Origin: Gemmatimonadota bacterium
Lineage (GTDB): Bacteria; Gemmatimonadota; Gemmatimonadetes; Longimicrobiales; Longimicrobiaceae
Assembly (NCBI GenBank): GCA_028287185.1
Contig: JAQBQD010000114.1
Coordinates: forward strand, 54,883 to 118,882
Length of the DNA: 64,000 bases
Direction of reading: 5' to 3'
The position numbers and the translations under genes were made by a program. The notes beneath the pieces were generated by a model that ran no database searches, had not been told where the DNA came from, and was given only the letters and a program-made list of their open reading frames with translations. Below, piece after piece: positions 1 through 7,928 of this stretch. Positions within the stretch are counted from its first letter, which is position 1. Every line of letters starts with the position of its first letter.

Positions 1-138
1 GAGCTGCGGCTGGGCGAGGCGTCCGGCGCCGTGCTGGCGCTGCCGCTGGTGAGCGCCGCCTGCGCCGTGCTGCGCGACGTGCGCACCTTCCGCGAGGCCG
101 GCATGGACGAGCCGCTCGATCCCCGCGGCGCGACCTGA
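1..138 (+). CDS. cobT: Nicotinate-nucleotide--dimethylbenzimidazole phosphoribosyltransferase, C-terminal end (partial)
   Basis: Only the last 45 residues are inside the window; the frame is open from base 1 and stops at TGA 136-138. The stretch LRLGEASGAVLALPLVSAA followed by an A-x-L-x-x-x-x-T-F-x-E-A-G-M tail matches the conserved C-terminus of CobT, where the G-E-G/A-S-G-A segment lines the active site. CobT makes alpha-ribazole phosphate, the lower-ligand precursor of cobalamin, in the cytoplasm. This fits the other cobalamin salvage genes in the window (cbiZ, cobQ, cobU at 25-30 kb), although they are 25 kb away. The call rests on a short segment, so it is good but not certain. Confidence 0.8.
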   Translation, partial: ELRLGEASGAVLALPLVSAACAVLRDVRTFREAGMDEPLDPRGAT

Positions 139-165
139 TCGCCCTCCGGCTCCCGATGCCGATCG

Positions 166-1064
166 TCAGGTCGCGAGGAACGTCGTGTAGAAAAGGAGGA
201 ACCGGTAGGCCTGCAGCACGGTGAAGATGCCGAAGCCCATCACCAGCACTTTGCCGCGGCCGACGCCCGCCCGTCGCCGTAGACGCGGCGGACCGAGGCG
301 TACAGGTACGCCGTGCACGAAGCCAGCAGCACGACGCCGAGCGTCGAGTCGCTCAGCTCCGCCGGCGCCGCCCCCAGCACCTTCATGCTCCCGTAGACCG
401 ACGCCAGCACGGTGCCGACCGACGCCAGGAGCAGCAGGAAGAAGGCGTAGAAGTGCACCGCGAACACCAGGTGCTCCACGAAGAAGCGCCGAGACCGCGC
501 GAAGAGCGCCTGCACTGCCAGGGCGAGCATCGGCGCCATGGTGATCACCAGCGTCTTGGCCTGCGCGCGCACCATGGGGTCGAACACGGCTGCGTAGTGC
601 CCAGCCGTCAGGTGGCGCTGCGCCAGTCGGGCGGCCACGACCGCGGCGACGACGTCCTTGAACGGGGCGAAGCGCAGGTAGACGTTGAGCGGCGTGGTGA
701 GCACCGACGAGTGCGTCAGCGACTCCAGGAAGAAGAACGCCACGTTGCACACCAGGAACAGCTTCAGCGGCGGCAGGAATCGCCGGCGGCTGCCCCGCAC
801 GTACTCGCACGTGAGCAGCCCGGGCCGCGCCACCAGCGACCCCAGCGAGCGCAGCAGCGACGAGTCCAGGTCCGTGACGGACGCCGCCGCCTCGCGCGCG
901 AAGTGGCGCAGCGACAGGTCGCGCGCGTGCACCTGCTCCTCGCCGCATGCCGCGCAGAACCGCATGGGCGCGACGCTTCCGCAGCCGGGGCAGGCGTGCG
1001 CGGGCATCGATTGCGGGGTATTCGGGTGAACGGCAGCTTCCGGTCCGGCGTGAGAGATCGGCAT
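166..1064 (-). pseudogene. DUF3667-type membrane protein, frameshifted near its 3' end
   Basis: The N-terminal part has a four-cysteine zinc ribbon (CPGCGS...CAACGEE), a D-L-S-L-R-H-F segment, then R-P-G-L-L-T-x-E-Y-x-x-G and R-R-R-F-L-P-P-L-K-L-F-L, the signature of DUF3667 proteins, followed by hydrophobic helices. This frame runs into a stop at 240, but the expected last helix (GFGIFTVLQAYRFLLFYTTF) continues in another frame down to a stop at 166. The frames join at about 245-262, where one base appears to be missing around the AAAG; restoring it gives a protein of about 299 residues. Start placed at 1064; 1007 is an alternative just before the zinc ribbon. An upstream ATG at 1181 would sit inside the marR promoter and is unlikely. 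Function of the family is unknown. The shift may be a real mutation or a sequencing error. Confidence 0.7.
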
Positions 1065-1174
1065 CAGGGGGGATGCTTGCTCCGGGGGAGGGGCGCAGGC
1101 GCACTCGAGGCGGAAGCTACGCCGGCGGTCCCGCGCGCGCATCCCGGGTGACGAGGTTCGAGGGGTCGAATTGC

Positions 1175-1203
1175 TTGACACGACAACTAATTAGTGATAT
1201 AGT
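1175..1203 (+). promoter_or_regulatory. Near-consensus sigma70-type promoter of the marR gene
   Basis: TTGACA at 1175-1180, a 17-bp spacer and TATAGT at 1198-1203. The predicted transcription start falls at about 1209-1210, which coincides with the ATG at 1210, so the mRNA would be leaderless. The region is strikingly AT-rich for this genome. Confidence 0.8.
1186..1195. promoter_or_regulatory. Palindromic operator in the marR promoter spacer
   Basis: ACTAATTAGT is a perfect 10-bp palindrome lying between the -35 and -10 boxes, the usual place for an autoregulatory MarR site. Its surroundings (CAACTAATTAGTGAT) share the pattern CAAC...ATT...GAT with the sites in front of doxX and mhqN. Binding is inferred. 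Confidence 0.6.
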
Positions 1204-1209
1204 ACCCGC

Positions 1210-1689
1210 ATGAGCAACGACGAGCATTCCATCCTGCACGAGATCCGACAGGCGCAGCCGTTCAGCACGCCGGCGCAGGAGGCCACGGTGGCGCTCATGC
1301 GCACGGCCGACGTGGTGCGCCGCCGCATCGCCGCGACCATGGAGCCGTTCGGCATCACGACGCAGCAGTACAACGTGCTGCGCATCCTGCGCGGGGCGGG
1401 CGAAGGCGGCCTGCCCACGCTGGAGATCGCGCAGCGCATGATCGAGGAGGCACCGGGCATCACGCGCCTGCTGGACCGCATCGAGAAGAAGGGCTGGGTG
1501 AAACGACGCCGCTGCGCCGAGGATCGCCGCCAGGTGCTGGTCAGCATCACCCCCGAAGGCCTGGCGCTGCTGGCCGCCATGGACGAAGCGGTGCTCGCCG
1601 CCGACAACGGGGCGCTGGGCTCCATCTCCGACGCCGACCTCCGCGTGCTGATGCGCGTGATGGACCGCATCCGGAATCCCCCGGCCTGA
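1210..1689 (+). CDS. MarR family transcriptional regulator (MhqR-like)
   Basis: A 159-residue protein of typical MarR length with the winged-helix core: GITTQQYNVLRIL, a recognition helix around EIAQRMIEEAPGITRLLDRIEKKGW, and the wing motif EDRRQVLVSIT. One cysteine lies just before the wing (RRRCAEDRR). It probably represses itself and the DoxX gene 108 bp downstream, since palindromes sit in front of both. Because doxX, mhqN, mhqO and mhqD homologues are all in the first 8 kb, I infer an MhqR-type sensor of quinones or other electrophiles; the family assignment is certain, the ligand is not. The ATG lies at the predicted transcription start, with no Shine-Dalgarno sequence. Confidence 0.9.
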   Translation: MSNDEHSILHEIRQAQPFSTPAQEATVALMRTADVVRRRIAATMEPFGITTQQYNVLRILRGAGEGGLPTLEIAQRMIEEAPGITRLLDRIEKKGWVKRRRCAEDRRQVLVSITPEGLALLAAMDEAVLAADNGALGSISDADLRVLMRVMDRIRNPPA

Positions 1690-1735
1690 CGCGCCGTGGA
1701 AACACCCGGAACGGTCGCCACGGGAATTTGCCTGT

Positions 1736-1754
1736 CTGATCAACCATTGATCAG
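1736..1754. promoter_or_regulatory. Inverted repeat upstream of doxX (candidate MarR operator)
   Basis: CTGATCAA-CCA-TTGATCAG is a perfect 8-bp inverted repeat with a 3-bp centre, 44 bp before the doxX ATG. The core TCAACCATTGAT (1740-1751) matches a site in the mhqN promoter at 11 of 12 positions. Confidence 0.6.
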
Positions 1755-1797
1755 GCGTTTACCGGCCGGAGGTCCGGCCCATGAAGGAGATGAGACC

Positions 1798-2322
1798 ATG
1801 ACCGCAGGCTCCGTGCAGGCCGCCGCCCTCGGCGACCACCGGCCCGCCGTTGCCAACGCGCGCTCGGGCGGGCCGCTGTACAGGCTGGTGCGCACCGCGG
1901 ACGATGCCGCGCCCCTCATCCTGCGCCTGGTGCTGGCGCTGGTGTTCTTTCCGCACGGCGCCCAGAAGGCGCTGGGATGGTTCGGCGGCTACGGGCTGGC
2001 CGGCACCATGGGCTTCTTCGCCAGCATGGGCATTCCCGCCGTGTTCGGCTACCTGGCCATCGCCGCCGAGCTCCTCGGCGCCATCGGCCTGGCCGTGGGT
2101 CTGCTGAGCCGCGTGGCCGCCTTCGGCATCTTCAGCACCATGGTGGTCGCCATCCTCACCGTGCACGGGCACGTCGGCTTCTTCATGAACTGGAGCGGAA
2201 CCGCCAAGGGCGAGGGCTACGAGTACCACCTGCTGGTCCTGGCGATGACGCTGGTCATCATGATCAAGGGCGCCGGCAAGGCCTCCCTGGACCGCCTGCT
2301 CACCCGCCGCGTCGAAGGCTGA
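1798..2322 (+). CDS. DoxX family membrane protein (MhqP-like)
   Basis: The 174-residue protein has the DoxX signature: R-L-V-L-A-L-V-F-F-P-H-G-A-Q-K in the first membrane helix and W-F-G-G-Y-G-L-A-G-T-M-G-F-F after it, followed by three more hydrophobic helices (IAAELLGAIGLAVGLL, FGIFSTMVVAIL, LLVLAMTLVIMI). The ATG at 1798 is preceded by AAGGAG and is preferred over an in-frame ATG at 1696. DoxX proteins are inner-membrane proteins linked to quinone and thiol redox chemistry; in Bacillus subtilis the DoxX protein MhqP is co-regulated with MhqN and MhqO. Here the gene follows the MarR gene, so regulation by that protein is likely. The reaction is not established. Confidence 0.85.
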   Translation: MTAGSVQAAALGDHRPAVANARSGGPLYRLVRTADDAAPLILRLVLALVFFPHGAQKALGWFGGYGLAGTMGFFASMGIPAVFGYLAIAAELLGAIGLAVGLLSRVAAFGIFSTMVVAILTVHGHVGFFMNWSGTAKGEGYEYHLLVLAMTLVIMIKGAGKASLDRLLTRRVEG

Positions 2323-2350
2323 TCCGCCCCGCGGCGGACCCCCGGTGCGA

Positions 2351-2393
2351 GGAACGGCGCCTCGTCCCGAAGCACGGGAGGAGGCGCCGTTCC
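2351..2393. terminator. Long GC-rich hairpin after doxX
   Basis: A perfect 13-bp stem (GGAACGGCGCCTC at 2351-2363 and its complement at 2381-2393) with an inner TCCCG/CGGGA stem. There is no clear T tract, so it may be a terminator or an mRNA-end stabiliser. The rest of 2323-2651 holds no gene; a small CCCGC-TT-GCGGG hairpin lies at about 2617-2632. Confidence 0.6.
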
Positions 2394-2651
2394 GTCGATC
2401 GTCCACCGAGAGCGGTGCCGAGGATCGGCCGATCGCTCCGGTCCGCCGATTCCATCCACGGCACCGCCTGCATCTATGCCGGCGGTGGAATCCGTGTGGC
2501 GGCCGGGCGTTCCAGGGGGATGAAGCCCCCGACTGGAACCACGATCGCACCTTCGGATTCCCCGGAGCAACCGTGGGATCGAGGTTTCCGCGCGGAACGT
2601 CTGCCGTACTTGCCTTCTCCCGCTTGCGGGAAAGGGTGGCGGAGGGGCGCC

Positions 2652-3182
2652 CTACCACCCCATCCGCTGCCGCAGCCTCGTGACGTGCGCCAGGTGGTGG
2701 CGCGAGTGCCACGCATACATCGCCAGCAGCGCATCCAGCGTCATGGGGCCGCTTTCCGGGTGGCGCAGGGTGCGGGCGAAGTCGGCGGGCGTCAGCGAAC
2801 GCAGCAGGTTCACCCAGCGCTCGTGCAGCGCGGCCAGCAGCGCGAGCGAGGTTTCCACGGGCGTGGCCCGGGTGTCCTCCAGCCGCGCCCAGGCGGCCTC
2901 CTCGTACGTCTTGATGGTGGGATCTTCCTCCGTGAGCGCCAGCTTGAAGCGCACGTAGGCGTTCATGTGGCTGTCGGGCACGTGGTGCAGGAGCTGGCGC
3001 ACCGTCCATCCGCCGGGCCGGTACGGTGTGTCGAGCTGCTCGTCCCCCAGCCCCGCCGCGGCTTCACGAAGCTGCGCCGGAAGCGCCGCGATCTCGCGGA
3101 TGAAAGCGGCGCGTTGCTCCGCGGTGAGACTGCCCTCCGGGCGCTGGAACTTCCCGGTGGGATAGCGAACGTCGTCGTCCAT
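2652..3182 (-). CDS. DinB/YfiT family metal-dependent putative thiol transferase
   Basis: The 176-residue protein fits the YfiT/BstA branch of the DinB superfamily: [20 protein letters not shown] near residue 60 and [10 protein letters not shown] near the C-terminus supply the histidines that bind the divalent metal in this four-helix fold. Family members transfer bacillithiol or related thiols to electrophiles; the substrate in this organism is unknown. It is convergent with doxX and stands alone. Its presence beside an electrophile-detoxification regulon is suggestive but may be chance. Confidence 0.8.
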   Translation of the reverse strand: MDDDVRYPTGKFQRPEGSLTAEQRAAFIREIAALPAQLREAAAGLGDEQLDTPYRPGGWTVRQLLHHVPDSHMNAYVRFKLALTEEDPTIKTYEEAAWARLEDTRATPVETSLALLAALHERWVNLLRSLTPADFARTLRHPESGPMTLDALLAMYAWHSRHHLAHVTRLRQRMGW

Positions 3183-3294
3183 GGGCCGTCTCCCGTTGCG
3201 GTGGGTGAATGCGATCGTGCGACCAAGATAATGCGTGACCGCCGATCCGCACCCCTACCCTCCGTTTCGGGAGAACGACGTTCGGAGATGCGGC

Positions 3295-4362
3295 TTATCG
3301 CACGAAGTAGAAGGCGGTGCCCAGGACGACGTAGACCGCCAGCAGCATGGCGCCCTCGAACCACGTGGTCTCGCCGTCCTCGGTGATGGCGTTCACGGTG
3401 AAGGCGACGGCGGCGATGGCGATCAGCTCCAGCGGGTTGCCGAACACCAGGTTCATCGGCTTGCCCATCAGGTACGACACGATCACCAGCAGCGGGGCGA
3501 GAAGCAGCGCCACCTGGATGCTGCTGCCCACGGTGATGGAGAGCGCCAGCCCCATGCGGTCGCGCCGGGCGAAGTAGATGGCGCTGATGTACTCGGCCGC
3601 GTTGCCCACCACCGCGAGCACGATGACCCCCAGGAAGAACGGCGTGAGGCCCAGCGAGCCCGCCGTCTCCTCCAGCGCGCCAGACAGCAGCTCGCTTTCC
3701 AGCGCGGTGCCGGCCGTGGCGGCGCACAGCACCAGCAGCCCCTTGCCCAGCGACCAGGCGCCGGCCGACTCGTCCTCCTCGGCGCACCCGGCGAACACGT
3801 CGCGGTGCGTGACCAGCGTGTAGACCAGGTTCGCCAGGTACACGGTGATCAGCACGCCGGACACCACCAGGCTCAGGCTCTCGGACAGCGCGTCCACGCG
3901 GGCGGCGGGCAGGCGCTGGCGCTCGGTGAGGTCGAACAGCGCGGGAACCATGAGCGCCACCACCGCCAGCATCAGCAGGCTGGACAGCAGCCCCGAGCGC
4001 TCCTTGTCGAAGCGCTGGCGCTGGCGCCCGGCGGCGCCGAACACGATGGCCAGGCCCAGCCCCAGCAGCCCGTTGCCGATGATGGAGCCCGTGATCTGCG
4101 CCTTCACCACGGCCTGGTTGCCGGCGGCGAGGACGAAGATCGCCAGGATCAGCTCGGCCAGGTTGCCGAAGGTGACGTTCAGCAGCCCGCCCACCGCCGA
4201 TCCCGCGATGCGCGCGAGCTGCTCGGTGGCGCGGCGAATCCACTCCGCCAGCGGCACCACGGCCAGCACCGCGCTGGCGAACACCCACACCGGCGGCGCG
4301 TGCAGCCCGTAGTGCAGCAGCGGCGGCAGCGGCACCAGCAACAGCAGCCAGACGAAGGTCAT
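3295..4362 (-). CDS. Calcium/proton exchanger (CaCA family)
   Basis: A 355-residue integral membrane protein with about eleven hydrophobic helices and the two inverted CaCA repeats: G-N-L-A-E-L-I in the first half (after LLNVTF) and G-N-A-A-E-Y-I in the second half, whose glutamates bind Ca2+. An acidic loop (CAEEDESAG) separates the halves, as in CAX/ChaA antiporters. It exports Ca2+ (perhaps Na+) in exchange for protons across the inner membrane. The gene is monocistronic. The 274 bp between it and the next gene show nothing recognisable. Confidence 0.88.
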   Translation of the reverse strand: MTFVWLLLLVPLPPLLHYGLHAPPVWVFASAVLAVVPLAEWIRRATEQLARIAGSAVGGLLNVTFGNLAELILAIFVLAAGNQAVVKAQITGSIIGNGLLGLGLAIVFGAAGRQRQRFDKERSGLLSSLLMLAVVALMVPALFDLTERQRLPAARVDALSESLSLVVSGVLITVYLANLVYTLVTHRDVFAGCAEEDESAGAWSLGKGLLVLCAATAGTALESELLSGALEETAGSLGLTPFFLGVIVLAVVGNAAEYISAIYFARRDRMGLALSITVGSSIQVALLLAPLLVIVSYLMGKPMNLVFGNPLELIAIAAVAFTVNAITEDGETTWFEGAMLLAVYVVLGTAFYFVR

Positions 4363-4636
4363 CCGATCCGTCGGTCGGGAGATGTAGGAAGGGCTTCATT
4401 CCAGGTCGAGCAGGAACGAGCGACTCTCCATCGCAGAAGCTATCGGTCGATGCGGGCGGACGCACGCGCGGCGAGAGCACGTCGCGGACCGTGGGCGCGG
4501 GCGGGTGCCGACGCGCCGTCGCCGCCGGCGTGCATCGATCGTGGGAGTCGGCCGAACCTGCTGGCGGTGTTGCAGACGCGCGCGAGCCGCCACGGCGTCC
4601 AAGCCTCGGCGGCTCTCCCGGGATCGGCGCTTGGGG

Positions 4637-4936
4637 TCAGCGCTCGCCGCGGATGGCGGAGGCGAGCTCGTCCTTCGACATCTTGCTGCGCCCCTCGATC
4701 TTCATCTCCTTCGCGCGGTTGTACAGCTCGTCGCGCGTGCGGCCCTCCAGCGACCGGTTGGGGTTGCCGGTGCCCTGCGAGGTCTTGTTGGGCGTGCGGC
4801 CCTCCTCGCGCCGCTGCTTGTTGACGGTGCGCGCCGCGATCTCCTCCGCGCGCCCCTCGGACACGCCGCGATCCTCCGAGCTGTCCTTGATGTGCTCGTA
4901 CATCCGCTCGTCCTTGTTGCTCCACGCCCTGGGCAT
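4637..4936 (-). CDS. Small basic protein with a Rho_N-like C-terminus
   Basis: 99 residues. The N-terminus (MPRAWSNKDERMYEHIKDS) and R-A-E-E-I-A-A-R-T-V-N-K-x-R-R-x-E-G-R-T-P-N-K segment match small proteins often labelled plasmid stabilisation protein or DUF7218; the C-terminus (TRDELYNRAKEMKIEGRSKM...KDELASAIR) resembles the helix-extended-helix Rho N-terminal/SAP-like nucleic-acid-binding motif. The ATG at 4936 is preceded by a strong AAGGAGG at 4941-4947, which rules out the longer in-frame start at 5122. Role unknown; probably nucleic-acid binding. Confidence 0.8.
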   Translation of the reverse strand: MPRAWSNKDERMYEHIKDSSEDRGVSEGRAEEIAARTVNKQRREEGRTPNKTSQGTGNPNRSLEGRTRDELYNRAKEMKIEGRSKMSKDELASAIRGER

Positions 4937-5080
4937 CGCATCCTCCTTGTCCGCTGCGGTGAACCGGTTTGCGCCCCCGCGAGAGGCAAGAAGCGGGCAC
5001 ACCCGATCCCTCCGCGCGCCTCTTGGCGGGGAGTGTTCGCGACACCGCCTCCGCATCACGGCGGGATACGGAAACAGAGA

Positions 5081-5111
5081 GCCCCCGCGCGGCGGCGTGC
5101 CGGGCGGGGGC
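5081..5111 (-). terminator. Terminator of the 42-residue peptide gene
   Basis: GCCCCCGC (5081-5088) pairs with GCGGGGGC (5104-5111); on the - strand the stem is followed by TCTCTGTTTCC. It starts 28 bases past the stop codon of the small membrane protein gene. Confidence 0.6.
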
Positions 5112-5138
5112 CTGCGTTCCATCAGCGCGGGACGCGGC

Positions 5139-5267
5139 TCAGAATGGGACGTGGCCGTTCAGCAGAACGAGCTGCCACGCGAACCAACTGAGCATCGCGC
5201 CGGCGCCCACCAGCTTCACGAGGCCGGCCGCCGCGCCGCGGGACTGATCGGGATGGGGAAGTCGCAT
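5139..5267 (-). CDS. 42-residue single-helix membrane protein
   Basis: A small gene with ATG at 5267 behind a good GGAGGTGG site (about 7 bases upstream) and stop at 5139. The first 15 residues are basic and polar (MRLPHPDQSRGAAAG); residues 16-36 (LVKLVGAGAMLSWFAWQLVLL) form one membrane helix rich in tryptophan, and a short NGHVPF tail follows. A hairpin terminator lies just downstream. I do not recognise a family. The ribosome binding site, the single clean transmembrane segment and its own terminator together support a real gene. Confidence 0.65.
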   Translation of the reverse strand: MRLPHPDQSRGAAAGLVKLVGAGAMLSWFAWQLVLLNGHVPF

Positions 5268-5456
5268 GGTTCCACCTCCGGTTGCCTGTATCCGCATCTC
5301 GTTGCCATTGCAATCGTTATGCCGATACGGCGGTGCACCTCCGACTCCGGTTTCCCCGATCCACCGGATACGACGAACGGGCGCCGCGCACCCACGCGCA
5401 CCGCGCCCGTTCCCTGGAAGTCCACCGAATGATGCGGCGAGGCCGGAGCTCGCCGA

Positions 5457-6098
5457 CTACTTCCCCGCGTCCGGGCCGCCGCGCGCGGTGGCGAGCCAGC
5501 GGGCGGCGTCCTCCACCTCCGCTTGGCCCAGCGAATGGCCGCCGGGCCGCCAGTCGAGCGTCACGCGGGCGCCGGCGGTGCGCAGCAGATCCGCCAGCCG
5601 TTCCGTGTTCGCGGCGGGGACGATCGGGTCGCCGCGCCCGGCGCCCAGCAGCACGGGGATGCCCGTCAGGTTCGGCGCATGCTCCGGCTCGAACGGCACC
5701 ATCGCGCGGAAGAGCACGGCGCCGGCCAGCAGGTCCGGGTGCAGCAGCAGGGCGGCGGCTGCCACGTTTGCGCCGTTGCTGAAGCCCACCGCCACGATGC
5801 ACGTCGGGTCCAGCGCGTACTCCGCCGCCGCGACGCGCACCCACGCCGCCAGCTCGTGCGTGCGCGCCAGCAGGTCCTGCTGGTCGAACACGCCCTCGGC
5901 CAGGCGGCGGAAGAAGCGGGGCATCCCGTTCTCCAGCACCTTGCCGCGCGGGCTGAGCAGCGCGGCGCCGGGCGCCATCACCCGGCCCAGCCCCAGCAGG
6001 TCGTCCTCGTTGCCGCCGGTGCCGTGCAGCAGCAGCAGGGTGGTGCCATCGCCGCCCGTGGCCGGCACGAAGCGGTGGATGAAGTCGGACGTGGCCAC
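5457..6098 (-). CDS. mhqD: Alpha/beta hydrolase, MhqD/carboxylesterase type
   Basis: 213 residues, the length of the phospholipase/carboxylesterase family. The catalytic triad is visible: Ser107 in G-F-S-N-G-A, Asp157 in G-R-G-D-P-I-V and His188 in P-G-G-H-S-L; the oxyanion loop is L-L-H-G-T-G-G-N. The GTG start at 6098 abuts the mhqO stop (TGAGTG), with AAGGAGG inside the end of mhqO, so the two are translationally coupled. In B. subtilis MhqD is part of the MhqR regulon together with MhqO; the gene order here supports the same role in hydrolysing products or conjugates of hydroquinones. The exact substrate is unknown. Confidence 0.85.
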   Translation of the reverse strand: MATSDFIHRFVPATGGDGTTLLLLHGTGGNEDDLLGLGRVMAPGAALLSPRGKVLENGMPRFFRRLAEGVFDQQDLLARTHELAAWVRVAAAEYALDPTCIVAVGFSNGANVAAAALLLHPDLLAGAVLFRAMVPFEPEHAPNLTGIPVLLGAGRGDPIVPAANTERLADLLRTAGARVTLDWRPGGHSLGQAEVEDAARWLATARGGPDAGK

Positions 6099-7064
6099 TC
6101 AGGCCTCCTTCGCCGGCACCGCGCCGGGCAGGTGGATGGGGGGCAGCACGGCCTCGATCTGCGCGCGCCGCGGCTCGTACTGCGGGGGAAGCTTCAGCGC
6201 CTCGCCCAGGCTCTCCGCCGGCTCGTCGGCCGTGAAGCCCGGCGGGTCGGTGGCGATCTCGAACAGCACGCCGCCCGGCTCGCGGAAGTACACCGAGTTG
6301 AAGTAGTTGCGGTCGATGACGGGCGTGGGCTGCAGGCCCATCGCCGAAACGCGCCGGCTCAGCGCCACCTCGTCCGCGTCCGTCGCGGCGCGCCATGCCA
6401 CGTGGTGCACGGTCCCCGCGCCGCCGGCCCCGCGCAGGCCGGCGTCGACCACGCGCAGGTCCACCAGCGCGCCCGGCCCGCCTCCGCCCGCCGCGTAGCG
6501 CGAGCGGTCGCCCTCGTCCGCCACGTGCGCAAAGCCCAGCGCCTCGGTGAGCACGCGCGCCGTCGCGTCCGTGCGCGCCAGCCAGAGCGTGACGGAGTGC
6601 ACTCCGCGGATGGCGTGCTGGGCCGGCACCCCGCCGCCGTCCCACGTGCCGCGCTCGCCCGCGCGCGGGTCGGCTACCAGCTCCAGCGGCAGGCCGTCCG
6701 GGTCGCGGAACGCAACCACCGGCTGTCCGAACCGCCGCGTGGGCGCGTCATGCTCCACACCGTGGCTCACCAGCCGCGCGATCCACCATCCCAGCGACCC
6801 CTCCGGCACCGCGAACGCCGTGGCGCCCGTCTGGCCCACGCCCGTGCGGCCGCGGCGCGCGCCGGGCCAGGGGAAGAAGGTCAGGATGCTGCCCGGCGAG
6901 CCGGCGTCGTCGCCGAAGTACAGGTGGTACGTCTGCGGATCGTCGAAGTTGACGGTGCGCTTCACCAGGCGCAGCCCCAGCGTGCCCGCGTAGAAGTCCA
7001 GGTTTCGCTGCGGATCGGACGCGATCGCCGTGACGTGGTGGATGCCCGCGCTCGTGGTGGTCAT
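6099..7064 (-). CDS. mhqO: Ring-cleaving dioxygenase (glyoxalase/VOC fold), MhqO-like
   Basis: 321 residues with two VOC domains. The first begins G-I-H-H-V-T-A-I-A, with the metal-binding His, and continues Y-H-L-Y-F-G-D-x-x-G-S-P-G-S-I-L-T-F-F-P-W, a signature of MhqO/PcpA-like extradiol dioxygenases. The second contains V-H-S-V-T-L-W and T-V-H-H-V-A-W plus the ligand Glu in G-V-L-F-E-I-A-T-D-P-P-G-F. It would cleave hydroquinone or catechol-type rings using Fe(II). The ATG at 7064 has GGGGAG upstream; a longer in-frame extension is not supported. It lies between mhqN (104 bp upstream, separated by a hairpin) and mhqD. Confidence 0.9.
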   Translation of the reverse strand: MTTTSAGIHHVTAIASDPQRNLDFYAGTLGLRLVKRTVNFDDPQTYHLYFGDDAGSPGSILTFFPWPGARRGRTGVGQTGATAFAVPEGSLGWWIARLVSHGVEHDAPTRRFGQPVVAFRDPDGLPLELVADPRAGERGTWDGGGVPAQHAIRGVHSVTLWLARTDATARVLTEALGFAHVADEGDRSRYAAGGGGPGALVDLRVVDAGLRGAGGAGTVHHVAWRAATDADEVALSRRVSAMGLQPTPVIDRNYFNSVYFREPGGVLFEIATDPPGFTADEPAESLGEALKLPPQYEPRRAQIEAVLPPIHLPGAVPAKEA

Positions 7065-7091
7065 GATCTCCCCTTCGGTCCCGAATGTCAT

Positions 7092-7118
7092 ACGGGCCGG
7101 CCCCGCTGGCCGGCCCGT
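7092..7118. other. Intercistronic hairpin between mhqN and mhqO
   Basis: A perfect 11-bp stem (ACGGGCCGGCC with its complement, loop CCGCT) in the 104-bp gap. There is no U-rich run on the - strand, so partial termination or RNA processing between mhqN and mhqO is more likely than full termination. Confidence 0.55.
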
Positions 7119-7168
7119 CCTGCGCCCTTCCCCTTCCCTGCCGCCGTCGCTTTCGACCTGCCGCCCGA

Positions 7169-7786
7169 TCAGCGGAAGGTCGCGATGCGCTCCACCGGGT
7201 GGCGGTGGTGCGGGAAGCCCTCCTCGTCCGCCTCGCCCAGCGCCACCAGCGCGGGAACGGTCACGTGCTCCGGCAGGCCCAGGATCTCCTTCACCTTGGC
7301 CGGGTCGAAGCCCAGCATGGGCGAGGTGGCGTACCCCAGCGACTGCGCGGCCAGCAGCAGGTATCCCAGGGCGATGTAGCTCTGCCCGGTGCCCCACGCC
7401 GCCTGCTCGACCGCCGGCTTCGCCGAGAAGCTCGTTCGGAAGCCGTTGGCCACCGCGGGGCGCTCCTCCGCCGGGTAGTTGGGGTGCACCACCTCTTCCA
7501 GCGTGTCCAGCGCGTCGCGGATGTCGCTGTACAGTACGATCACGGCGGGCGCCGCGCCCACCTGCTTCTGCCCGAACGCGGCCTCCTTCAGCCGCTCGCG
7601 GGTGTCCGCGTCCTGCACCACCACGAAGCGCCACGGCTGCACGTTGAAGGCCGAGGGCGCCAGGCTGGTGATGCGCAGGATCTCGCGCAGGTCCTCCGCC
7701 GGAACCGGGCGGTCCTTGTAGCTGCGGATGGAGCGCCGCGCCTCGGCGGCCTCGGTCACGGTCAGCGTCGTCAGGTCCGTCTGCAT
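7169..7786 (-). CDS. mhqN: Nitroreductase family protein, MhqN-like
   Basis: 205 residues, the usual length of FMN-dependent nitroreductases. It opens with the FMN-binding R-R-S-I-R-S-Y (residues 17-23), then S-L-A-P-S-A-F-N-V-Q-P-W-R-F-V-V-V, the flavin-binding core, and ends with the L-G-E-A-D-E-E-G-F family tail. It reduces quinones or nitro compounds with NAD(P)H in the cytoplasm. MhqN is the first gene of the B. subtilis mhqNOP operon, and here it leads mhqO and mhqD. The ATG has GAGAAGGAGGCGAG upstream. The promoter region carries two operator-like palindromes and is much more AT-rich than the genes around it. Confidence 0.88.
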   Translation of the reverse strand: MQTDLTTLTVTEAAEARRSIRSYKDRPVPAEDLREILRITSLAPSAFNVQPWRFVVVQDADTRERLKEAAFGQKQVGAAPAVIVLYSDIRDALDTLEEVVHPNYPAEERPAVANGFRTSFSAKPAVEQAAWGTGQSYIALGYLLLAAQSLGYATSPMLGFDPAKVKEILGLPEHVTVPALVALGEADEEGFPHHRHPVERIATFR

Positions 7787-7816
7787 GCTCGCCTCCTTCT
7801 CCGGTTTGGATGTATG

Positions 7817-7841
7817 ACTCTCATTTGTGAGATATCATATC
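7817..7841. promoter_or_regulatory. Inverted repeats upstream of mhqN resembling the MhqR box
   Basis: On the - strand 7834-7817 reads TATCTCACAAATGAGAGT, that is TATCTC-N6-GAGA. From memory of the literature, the B. subtilis MhqR site has the form TATCTC-N6-GAGATA. An overlapping GATAT-C-ATATC palindrome covers 7831-7841. Confidence 0.5.
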
Positions 7842-7928
7842 GGCACTTCTCGTTGGCCCGTCTCGACTTCTCCCCGCATCGTCCGTGGATGCGCTCCACC
7901 GCCGACCGGGATAAGAAGAAGCTCGCCG

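Noticed and set aside
240..262. Programmed ribosomal frameshifting in the DUF3667 gene
   Set aside because: The junction lacks a heptameric slippery sequence or a downstream structure; a lost base is simpler.
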